A stretch of 15,353 bases of DNA, taken from NCBI GenBank assembly GCA_029882675.1, contig JAOUKJ010000037.1:1-15353 (forward strand). The letters run 5' to 3'. The position numbers and the translations under genes were made by a program. The notes below the pieces were generated by a model. That model searched no databases and was not told where the DNA came from. It was given only the letters and a program-made list of their open reading frames with translations. The DNA comes from Cyclobacteriaceae bacterium (GTDB taxonomy: Bacteria > Bacteroidota > Bacteroidia > Cytophagales > Cyclobacteriaceae). Shown one piece after another: positions 1 to 6,465 of the stretch. Numbering within the stretch: the first letter of the stretch is position 1; each line of letters begins with the position of its first letter.

Positions 1-130
1 CGCCACAGTCCTCGCATTGATACACGGCCATGGCTGAATTGTGCTCAAAACGAATACGCGCTTCGATCAGGGCGTCAACGGCCATGTCTTCGGTAGGGTA
101 CGGTTTTTTATATGTAGGGCAGGTGGCCAT
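1..130 (-). CDS. Small Cys-containing protein, C-terminus outside window
   Basis: This is the first 43 codons of a minus-strand gene that runs off the left edge. It starts at an ATG complementary to 128-130. The visible protein begins MATCPTYKKPYPTEDMAVDA and has an early Cys (residue 4) and a CxxC pair (residues 39 and 42) near the visible end. This suggests a small metal-binding or zinc-ribbon-like fold, but the second half is missing, so the Cys pattern cannot be completed. The stretch between them is predicted helical (DALIEARIRF). No named family is assigned. A Bacteroidota-type -7 box lies only 4 bp upstream of the ATG, which supports this start and predicts a nearly leaderless transcript. 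A later in-frame ATG (residue 16) is a less likely start because it would drop the first Cys. Confidence 0.7.
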   Translation of the reverse strand, partial: MATCPTYKKPYPTEDMAVDALIEARIRFEHNSAMAVYQCEDCG

Positions 131-134
131 GGCA

Positions 135-165
135 CAAAGTTAAGAAGAAGTAGGGAGTAATGAAA
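135..165 (-). promoter_or_regulatory. Bacteroidota-type promoter for the leftmost gene
   Basis: On the minus strand there is an exact TAnnTTTG -7 box (TAACTTTG, complement of 135-142). Nineteen bases upstream of it is TTTC (complement of 162-165), a three-of-four match to the TTTG -33 element. Spacing of 17-23 bp is usual for the primary sigma factor of Bacteroidota. The box ends 4 bp before the start codon, so the transcript would have almost no 5' leader. Confidence 0.45.
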
Positions 166-172
166 TTTTGGG

Positions 173-212
173 GAACTGTGGAACTGTGGAACTGTGGAAC
201 TGTGGAATTGTG
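173..212. repeat. Octamer tandem repeat GAACTGTG, five copies
   Basis: Four perfect copies of GAACTGTG are followed by one copy with a single change (GAATTGTG), head to tail over 40 bp. The array lies in the spacer between the divergent genes at 130 (-) and 352 (+), upstream of the promoter of the leftmost gene. It has no evident coding role; the minus-strand reading frame through it gives a low-complexity peptide. It may be a slippage-prone intergenic array. Whether copy number varies cannot be told from one sequence. Confidence 0.9.
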
Positions 213-351
213 CATGACTGATTATTAAGAGTGGGAGTAGTGTGACCCTTTCATGGAAACAAATCAACAGGGAAAGAAGCCCCTTTAGATTATTATTTTA
301 TTTGGCAAAACTGTATCTTTTTGAATTATAAATCATTTAGAATGAAATGTT

Positions 352-918
352 TTGCCCTTGAACAGTATTGACACCATAAAACAAGACCTCCATGCAGACG
401 ATGAGGCAGTAAGAAATGCCCGGGCCAACCCGGAAAATTTCCGGCTACTTTATGAAAAATACTACAGGCAGATATTTCTTTTCGTGCTACACCGCGTTGG
501 CGAAAAAGAAACCACGGCCGATATCACCTCTCAGGTGTTTTTGAATGCTTTTGTCAACCTCGAAAAATTCAGATTTAAGGGACTGCCCTTTTCGAGTTGG
601 TTGTACCGCATATCCATCAATGAGTGTAATTCCTTTTTTAAAAAAAATAAAAAAGAAAGGCAGGTGATACTGAACAACTCCCTGGCGGAAGAACTGTATG
701 AAGAAATGTTTAACGAAGACATGCTGGACGAACTGAAGCTCATTTTACCAACTATACTTGAGAAGTTGAAACCCAATGACTTCCAGTTTATAGAGCTGCG
801 CTACCTGGAAGGGATGTCATTTCGGGAGATGGCCGAAATACTGGACATTACCGAAAGTCATGCGCGGGTAAAGACCTACCGGTCACTCGAGAAATTGAGA
901 AAGCTGTTTTTGAAATAA
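352..918 (+). CDS. ECF-type RNA polymerase sigma factor
   Basis: A 188-residue protein with the two-domain layout of extracytoplasmic-function sigma-70 factors. Sigma region 2 is at about residues 28-97 (core-binding and -10 recognition, including the SSWLYRISINE segment). Sigma region 4 is at about 130-184, with the helix-turn-helix GMSFREMAEILDITESHARV. There is no region 1.1 or 3, as expected for ECF factors. The family directs RNA polymerase to a small set of promoters and is usually held by a membrane anti-sigma factor. The next gene, 7 bp downstream, encodes a single-pass membrane protein and is the natural partner. No in-frame ATG exists between the upstream stop (TGA 343-345) and region 2. 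TTG at 352 or 358 is therefore the probable start, and the exact N-terminus is uncertain. In Porphyromonas gingivalis an ECF factor (SigP) controls T9SS genes, which fits the downstream cargo and PorP genes. That role is inferred here. Confidence 0.9.
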   Translation: MPLNSIDTIKQDLHADDEAVRNARANPENFRLLYEKYYRQIFLFVLHRVGEKETTADITSQVFLNAFVNLEKFRFKGLPFSSWLYRISINECNSFFKKNKKERQVILNNSLAEELYEEMFNEDMLDELKLILPTILEKLKPNDFQFIELRYLEGMSFREMAEILDITESHARVKTYRSLEKLRKLFLK

Positions 919-925
919 GAAGGAC

Positions 926-1693
926 ATGAGAAAAAAACCAAAAATATTGAAGGTGAAACCAGAGGTGACAGAGGAGGAAATCAAGTCTTATATGGACTTT
1001 GACCAGTTATTGATGAAGCGGAATAAGGTGATGTCCCCCAAAATCGGTATAGGGACTGGAGCAAAACTCGTAGCAGGAGCCTCTTCTGTTTTGGTCGTTG
1101 CAGCTCTTTGCTTTTACTATTATAATAACAGGCCGGCCACCATTACAGACACTTCCGGTGAAGGGCAGACACAGGAGTCTATCCCAATGAATAATCCGGT
1201 GACCAACGATAGCATCACCACGCAGAAAGCACGCCATGATATTTCGGATTCGCATCCTGTATCCACTGAACAGGAGGAAGAACATATACGCGTTGAAAAA
1301 GAAAAGAACGAAAGCAACGCTAGAGAGATGACTCCGGATGACCAACCGGCAGACAAGGACTTAAGTCCGGCTGAACCGGATTATCAACAGGCAGAACCAG
1401 TGGAAGGATACCAAGCCTTGTATGCTTATTTTGAAGATCAACTGGTCTATCCCCATGACGCGCTAAAGGATTCTATCAAAGGTGTGACGATGGTGAGTTT
1501 TGTAATCGACAGGGCTGGGAAGGCCGGAAAAATCGAAGTTAAACAGTCGCTGGGCGGGTTGTTCGATGCTGAAGCGGTGCGGCTTGTAGAAAACATGCCA
1601 GCCTGGAAACCAGCCCTACTCGATGGCAGGCCGGTGCCCAGTAAGGTGTCTGTGCCGCTTACATTTAATTTTAAAAGAGACAAAAAAGACTAA
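926..1693 (+). CDS. Single-pass membrane protein with TonB C-terminal domain, possible anti-sigma factor
   Basis: A 255-residue protein with three parts. The first is a charged N-terminal stretch of about 45 residues, presumably cytoplasmic. The second is one transmembrane helix at about residues 46-66. The third is a long acidic/polar linker (about 70-160) leading into a TonB-type C-terminal domain (about 163-251, with YPHDALKDSIKGVTMVSFVI and the AWKPALLDGRPV segment). TonB C-terminal domains contact TonB boxes of outer-membrane transporters. Classical TonB has only a very short cytoplasmic end, so the N-terminus here is unusual and suits sigma-factor binding. No exbB/exbD is nearby. A Shine-Dalgarno-like AAGAAGGA overlaps the sigma-gene stop just before the ATG. 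The gene sits 7 bp after the sigma gene and 3 bp before the cargo gene, so co-transcription is likely. The domain call is firm; the anti-sigma role is inference from position and topology. Confidence 0.85.
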   Translation: MRKKPKILKVKPEVTEEEIKSYMDFDQLLMKRNKVMSPKIGIGTGAKLVAGASSVLVVAALCFYYYNNRPATITDTSGEGQTQESIPMNNPVTNDSITTQKARHDISDSHPVSTEQEEEHIRVEKEKNESNAREMTPDDQPADKDLSPAEPDYQQAEPVEGYQALYAYFEDQLVYPHDALKDSIKGVTMVSFVIDRAGKAGKIEVKQSLGGLFDAEAVRLVENMPAWKPALLDGRPVPSKVSVPLTFNFKRDKKD

Positions 1694-1696
1694 TCA

Positions 1697-4177
1697 ATGA
1701 AAAAAGGAATAATAATAATTGTGCTACTGGGCTTTACCGGTCTGATGCCGCTGGATGCCCAGCGATTTCAGGAAAGGAGTACCTTTCTGCTAACGGATAC
1801 CCTGACTTACCGGAAAATAGTACCCGTTGACTTTGATAATGATGGTTTTTTGGATGTCATGCTTCAGGCCAATGGAATCGGCGCTATTGCGCCCGGATTG
1901 CAAACCTTTCATTTTATAAAATACGATACGGTGAGGGGTTATTCTCTACAGGCCTTTCATCAGACCAATTATGAAACCCTGGCTTATGACTTAACTGATT
2001 ATAACAGGGATAACAAAATGGACATTCTCATTACCGGGTGGAAAGCAGGTGGTTGGCAAACAGAAGTGCTGATCAACCAGGGTAATTTTTTGTTTCTTCA
2101 ACAAGCTTTGTTACCCGATGGGGGCACACTGGTAGAAGCCACCGACCTCAATAACGATGGCCGGAAAGAGCTGGTTATTAGTGGCGACAACTTAGGGCCT
2201 TTCCTTCGTATTTATGAAGGCGGTCCCGGACAATGGCGCTTAGTAACCGATTCCCTTGAAGTACAAGCCGGGTCTATAGCTGTTGCCGACTTTGACGGTG
2301 ATCTTTTTGCAGACTTGTTTGTGAGTGGCACAACCAAAGACGGCACGGCCTTTAGCCGGGTGCTTATAAACCGTGGCGACACGCTTTCCTTCAAAATACA
2401 ACCCGCTGCCGGGTTGGAACTTAACGGGGAACTGGCCCTGGGCGACTACAATCATGATGGCCAGATGGATATCCTTCTGAGCGGGACAACCACCCCGGGT
2501 GGAGCACTGACTACCCGGTTATTACTCAATAACCAGGGATCCTTTTATAACGGAGACAGTATTGCAACCCAGCCGGGCAGAGCCCCCTTGATAGCAGACC
2601 TGGATTCTGACGGACTAGCCGATATTTCTGTTATGAAAGAAAAGAATATGAATAATTTATCTACCCTGGTTAATAATTATCAAAACGGCCTCGATACGCT
2701 GCAATTTACAGATTATATGGGCCATTCCTATGGTGATATGGATCGGGATGGCGACCTGGACTTGCTGGTGGTACATCAGGGAGACAGTGCCTGGATAGGT
2801 AACTATGACAATACCACACCGGAAATAAACCAACCGCCAATCATTGAAGGGCTGGTTTGGGGTGCTATGATTTTTGACAGGGCTTTTGCCTTTTGGGAAA
2901 AAGCAATTGATGATCATACGCCACAAGAAGCGATGAGCTATGATTTGAGTATAATTAGTCCAAGCGAAAATTTACTATTGGGCCATTATGATTTTACAAG
3001 TGAGAATCGCCTTGATGTTGATTACGGCAATCAGGGGCCCGATAACTATGCATTAATTAAAAGTAATACTACCACTAATCCTTCCGAACTTCTGTTTTCA
3101 GTACAGGCCCTGGATAATGCATTTCATGCACAGGCTACAAAAGATTGTCAGGGAATTTCAGGGGGGGCAGGAGGTGGAAATTGCAATGAAGTCAGATATT
3201 TCCCCATTGCAGCCTGTATGGATCAGTACCATAACTTAAGAGGAGAGCCCGGCACCTCCTGGTTTTCTTTTAGTGAGGGATACTTAGGGCAGACGGAGTT
3301 ATATACTACACACTTTACTAAACCTGATACGCTATTTTCCTTCACTCCCATGGGCGAATTGGGCTGTGCGCTTATAAAGGTTTATAACTTTTATCTTTTT
3401 GATAGTACAGACAATGTTACTTACAAAACAATGTTGGCTTGCGAAGGTGATGTGCTCGACTTATATATTGATGCAGGGGGGGATTCGGTAATCTGGCAAA
3501 GTTCCGGAACAGGATATATTACCACAACTGATACGGTACAATATACTGTTACCCTGCCGGATACGGTAACGGCATACATTCAGGATTTGGCCTATTGTCA
3601 AAAAATGGTAAAATTCATTATAAATTTGAATGATAAACTGGCAGTGACGCTCAATGGAGAGAGCTTTCAGATTGAATCAGGACAGGAGGTACAATTAATT
3701 GCAAGCGGAGGAAAATATTATCATTGGGAACCAGGCTCAGGTTTAAACAACAGTGATATAGCCAATCCCATTGCTTCTCCTGATTCGACAACAACCTATA
3801 CCTTGACAGTGACAGACTCATCAGGTGTCTGTCCGGGTAAAGCAGAAGTCCTGATCAGAGTGGTAAAGCCGGGTAGTGCTTACATTCCCAATTTATTCAC
3901 CCCCAATGGCGACAATGTAAACGACCGGTTGTCAGTAATCAATCACAGCCTCCTTGATGTTACGGGCTTTCGGTTGTTGATTAATAACCGGGAAGGCAAC
4001 CGGGTGTATATGAGTGAAGATTTGAATGAGGCAGTCCAAAAGGGTTGGGACGGCACTTCCAATGGAATACCACAACCCGGTGGAGTTTACTATTGGTCTA
4101 TCAAAGGGAAAATATCCAATGGCGATCCCTTATTACTTAACGGAAAATCATCAGGATCAATACTGCTGGTTCGCTGA
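1697..4177 (+). CDS. Secreted FG-GAP/VCBS propeller protein with T9SS type B sorting domain
   Basis: An 826-residue exported protein. A signal peptide covers residues 1-21 (cleavage after LDA). Seven Asp-rich calcium-loop motifs of the FG-GAP/VCBS type follow, at about residues 45, 101, 150, 198, 250, 301 and 347 (for example DFDNDGFLD and DMDRDGDLD). Seven matches the blade number of an integrin-like beta-propeller. Residues 380-480 resemble a fibronectin-III-like module (FWEKAIDDHTPQEAMSYDL, FSVQALDNAF). A Cys-containing segment follows, then Ig/PKD-like modules (about 575-725). The last 98 residues match the gliding-motility-associated type B sorting domain of T9SS cargo (YIPNLFTPNGDNVND, WDGTSNGIPQPGGVYYW). 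It is therefore probably displayed on or released from the cell surface through T9SS. The next gene encodes a PorP/SprF-like protein, the family known to pair with type B cargo. The ligand is unknown. Confidence 0.92.
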   Translation: MKKGIIIIVLLGFTGLMPLDAQRFQERSTFLLTDTLTYRKIVPVDFDNDGFLDVMLQANGIGAIAPGLQTFHFIKYDTVRGYSLQAFHQTNYETLAYDLTDYNRDNKMDILITGWKAGGWQTEVLINQGNFLFLQQALLPDGGTLVEATDLNNDGRKELVISGDNLGPFLRIYEGGPGQWRLVTDSLEVQAGSIAVADFDGDLFADLFVSGTTKDGTAFSRVLINRGDTLSFKIQPAAGLELNGELALGDYNHDGQMDILLSGTTTPGGALTTRLLLNNQGSFYNGDSIATQPGRAPLIADLDSDGLADISVMKEKNMNNLSTLVNNYQNGLDTLQFTDYMGHSYGDMDRDGDLDLLVVHQGDSAWIGNYDNTTPEINQPPIIEGLVWGAMIFDRAFAFWEKAIDDHTPQEAMSYDLSIISPSENLLLGHYDFTSENRLDVDYGNQGPDNYALIKSNTTTNPSELLFSVQALDNAFHAQATKDCQGISGGAGGGNCNEVRYFPIAACMDQYHNLRGEPGTSWFSFSEGYLGQTELYTTHFTKPDTLFSFTPMGELGCALIKVYNFYLFDSTDNVTYKTMLACEGDVLDLYIDAGGDSVIWQSSGTGYITTTDTVQYTVTLPDTVTAYIQDLAYCQKMVKFIINLNDKLAVTLNGESFQIESGQEVQLIASGGKYYHWEPGSGLNNSDIANPIASPDSTTTYTLTVTDSSGVCPGKAEVLIRVVKPGSAYIPNLFTPNGDNVNDRLSVINHSLLDVTGFRLLINNREGNRVYMSEDLNEAVQKGWDGTSNGIPQPGGVYYWSIKGKISNGDPLLLNGKSSGSILLVR

Positions 4178-4185
4178 TCGGTATC

Positions 4186-5799
4186 ATGAGGCTTTTTGTC
4201 ATACTATACTTCCTCTTGTTTTTCACCCTATCCCGGGGAGAGGCACAATACCTGCAGTTTAGCCAGTATAATTTTTCACGGCAACGTGTCAGCCCTGCCC
4301 GTGTAGGAGCAACTGACTATGCTTCGGCAGCTTATATTTACCGCAACCAGGGTGAAGGAGGCGACCTCAATCTGCATAGTAGTTACCTGGAGGTCATCTA
4401 TCCCCTGATCTCCCGATCGGGCAAGCGCTGGTCTGGCCTGGGGTTGAGCCTGATGGACGACCGCTATGGCATTGGAGGAATTTATAATTTGCAGGAAGTG
4501 GCCGGCACCTACGCCTTGCACCTGGACTTAACGCAGACACAATCTCTCTCATTGGGGTTTAAGGGCCTGTTTCATCAACGAAAAGTAAACCTGGACGGCT
4601 TTTATACGGGCATGCAATACATCCCTGGCAGGGGTTTCGATGTTTCGGCCTATAGTGGTGAAGGGTTACAACACCTGAAAACCGGATTTTTTACCTTTAG
4701 CAGTGGGTTAGACTGGAAACGCACCGACCGCAATGGACAAACCGTGGCCTACGGAAGTATATCCTTTTACGATTTTAACCGGCCCGATGAGTCTTTCTTT
4801 GGCTCCAATGACCGGCTGTCTTCTACTGTTATTGCCAGTGGGGGTGTACGTATCCAACGCAACCTGCGCTCCTATTTCACACCCGAAGTATTGTATACAC
4901 ACAACGCCGGCAACAGTTTGATTAATGTAGGCGTGGTCACCAGCTATGCCCCCGGCACAAGGCTTATTTCGACAAGCGAACGCCTGGACATCATCACCAA
5001 ATATGTAATCGGCCGTTCCGGAATTATCGGATTGCAGTGGCACAAGGAGAACATCTCCTTTGGCATGAGCTATGATTTCCCGGTGATTGTGAAAAACTAT
5101 GGCAATACGGGGACATTGGAAGTTGCTTTGGAACTGAGACAACTTGTTGACCGGAGCCCATTGAGTAAAAGTAAAAAGACCCGAAAAAGTAAATATGCCC
5201 GAAAAAGGGAGAAATTTTTGAAAGAAAAAGGCAAGAGTAAACCAGACAATCAGGAAAAATACCCCATAACAACAGTCAGTGGCCAAGCATTAACTGAAGT
5301 GGTGAAGAAGGAAGAAACACGTTCTGACACCAGCCAGGAAAAACTGTCCGTGGAAAAGGCCGTCCAAAATGACTTTTCTGATAAATTACAACAGAAAAGG
5401 GACTCGGTCATCGCTTCGGCCGTGGCCGGTAAGCTGACTCATCAGCCTCTGGTGCTTGAAAAGGTCAACCTGCACTTTAATTTCAAGCTCAATAGCAGTG
5501 AGCTTGATAGTGAATCAAAAGCCTACCTGGATGAGTTGGCCCGGACATTGAACGACAATCCCGAGCTACGTATAGCACTCACAGGCCATACTGACAACAC
5601 AGGTTCGGCCATATACAATCTGAGGTTATCCAGATTTCGGGCCCAGGAGATCAAAGAATACCTGATCAGTGCCCTGGTAAGCCCCGAACGTATCAGTGCC
5701 GATGGAAAAGGCCTCGCCGAGCCCCTTAACAACAACAGCAATGAAGAGGAACGGGCCGCCAACAGACGGGTAGAGTTGTTGATCATTTATGACTATTAA
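4186..5799 (+). CDS. PorP/SprF-family T9SS outer-membrane protein fused to OmpA peptidoglycan-binding domain
   Basis: A 537-residue protein. It has a signal peptide (1-20, cleavage after GEA) and a PorP/SprF-type beta-barrel at about residues 21-320, starting with the characteristic QYLQFSQYNFSRQRVSPARVG region. A basic, coiled or disordered linker (about 325-420, rich in Lys) follows. An OmpA-like C-terminal domain (about 422-537) carries HTDNTG and the spaced peptidoglycan contacts Asp470 and Arg485, in the same 15-residue spacing as in OmpA. PorP/SprF proteins assist secretion or surface attachment of type B T9SS cargo. OmpA domains bind diaminopimelate in peptidoglycan. Family members are usually about 300-350 residues without this extension, so the fusion would tie the barrel to the cell wall in one chain. 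It starts 8 bp after the cargo gene, and the two products are probable partners. Confidence 0.9.
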   Translation: MRLFVILYFLLFFTLSRGEAQYLQFSQYNFSRQRVSPARVGATDYASAAYIYRNQGEGGDLNLHSSYLEVIYPLISRSGKRWSGLGLSLMDDRYGIGGIYNLQEVAGTYALHLDLTQTQSLSLGFKGLFHQRKVNLDGFYTGMQYIPGRGFDVSAYSGEGLQHLKTGFFTFSSGLDWKRTDRNGQTVAYGSISFYDFNRPDESFFGSNDRLSSTVIASGGVRIQRNLRSYFTPEVLYTHNAGNSLINVGVVTSYAPGTRLISTSERLDIITKYVIGRSGIIGLQWHKENISFGMSYDFPVIVKNYGNTGTLEVALELRQLVDRSPLSKSKKTRKSKYARKREKFLKEKGKSKPDNQEKYPITTVSGQALTEVVKKEETRSDTSQEKLSVEKAVQNDFSDKLQQKRDSVIASAVAGKLTHQPLVLEKVNLHFNFKLNSSELDSESKAYLDELARTLNDNPELRIALTGHTDNTGSAIYNLRLSRFRAQEIKEYLISALVSPERISADGKGLAEPLNNNSNEEERAANRRVELLIIYDY

Positions 5800-5842
5800 A
5801 CAACCAAATATAAAAAATTCCTTTATAATTACACTTTAAGGG

Positions 5843-6111
5843 GTGACCAACTTAAGCTTTATTATATATATAGCAAATCAAGCACCAACCTTTATGATCA
5901 GGACTATATACAAAATGTTGTTTTTAATAAGCGTGGCTTTATCTGCTTTTTGTATATGGGGATTATTCACTGATAGCGGGACATCTGCCTTTTCAGGAAT
6001 GAATGGCCTGTTGCCCTATATGGCCGGTGTGATTGCCGTGCTCATTTATTTTAGTATGTTCCTGATTTGGTTATACCGTTTTCTCATGCAAAAAGGATAG
6101 TAGTTGGTCAC
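5843..6111. repeat. 10-bp inverted repeat flanking a small membrane-protein gene
   Basis: GTGACCAACT at 5843-5852 is matched by its exact reverse complement AGTTGGTCAC at 6102-6111. The pair brackets the first small membrane-protein gene (5894-6100), and the right arm begins 2 bp after its stop. No transposase or target duplication is visible. A 10-bp match over this distance may well be chance, so the repeat is real but its meaning is doubtful. Confidence 0.35.
5894..6100 (+). CDS. Small two-helix membrane protein, copy 1 of a tandem pair
   Basis: A 68-residue, very hydrophobic protein with two predicted transmembrane helices (about residues 7-26 and 41-63). They are joined by a short polar loop with the FTxSGxSxF motif, and the protein ends in a short basic tail. 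It aligns without gaps to the next gene product, with roughly half the residues identical by hand count. Shared residues include CxWGxFTxSGxSxF, the Pro-x-x-Ala-Gly-Val at the start of helix 2, and IWxxRF at its end. The frame is open back to a GTG at 5843, but the paralogue begins MIKFIY, which supports the ATG at 5894 (MIRTIY). No named family is recognised and no enzymatic motif is visible. It lies 94 bp after the PorP-OmpA gene and may or may not be in the same transcript. Confidence 0.75.
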   Translation: MIRTIYKMLFLISVALSAFCIWGLFTDSGTSAFSGMNGLLPYMAGVIAVLIYFSMFLIWLYRFLMQKG

Positions 6112-6217
6112 AATGCCCCCTCTGTATGCTCATTTTCCAGGCCGCAGGGGAAAATATGCTGGATCAAACACAACTTTAAAGACAGCTATAAATTATCACG
6201 AATTAAAAAGAATAAAA

Positions 6218-6448
6218 ATGATTAAGTTTATTTACCTTTCTTTGTTTATCCCTGCCCTGGCACTTTCCATTTTTTGCTATTGGGGGATGTTCACGTCAAG
6301 TGGGGCATCCAACTTTGATGAAATGGCCGGTATGGTGCCCATTTTCGCCGGAGTATTGGCTTTCATTCTGTATTTTATCATTTTCATCATCTGGACTGTC
6401 CGCTTTTTTATTAAAAGAAAAAAGCAGGGACAGGCTGTTAGCCAATAA
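6218..6448 (+). CDS. Small two-helix membrane protein, copy 2 of a tandem pair
   Basis: A 76-residue paralogue of the preceding protein with the same two transmembrane helices (about residues 4-24 and 41-63), the same FTSSGASNF loop, and a longer basic, polar tail (KRKKQGQAVSQ). The frame is open upstream to 6104. The ATG at 6218 is preferred because the alignment with copy 1 begins there and it follows an A-rich run typical of Bacteroidota starts. The positively charged tail suggests that both termini face the cytoplasm. The function is unknown. The conserved loop between helices is the likely functional part. The lipoprotein gene begins 17 bp downstream and may be co-transcribed. Confidence 0.78.
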   Translation: MIKFIYLSLFIPALALSIFCYWGMFTSSGASNFDEMAGMVPIFAGVLAFILYFIIFIIWTVRFFIKRKKQGQAVSQ

Positions 6449-6465
6449 AAATAAACCGCTGATAA

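Noticed and set aside
67..267. 66-codon minus-strand open frame across the octamer array
   Set aside because: Its peptide is largely the translated repeat (FHSSTVPQFHSS) and it overlaps the better-supported Cys-protein start and promoter.
4708..5286. 192-codon minus-strand open frame inside the PorP-OmpA gene
   Set aside because: It is antisense to a well-supported barrel and linker region and has no recognisable domain. Long antisense frames arise from codon bias.
5843..5893. GTG-initiated extension of the first small membrane protein
   Set aside because: The paralogue aligns from the ATG at 5894, and the extra residues lack conservation with it.
6104..6217. 38-codon upstream extension of the second small membrane protein
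   Set aside because: The translated stretch is unlike copy 1. The ATG at 6218 follows an A-rich run and matches the paralogue start.
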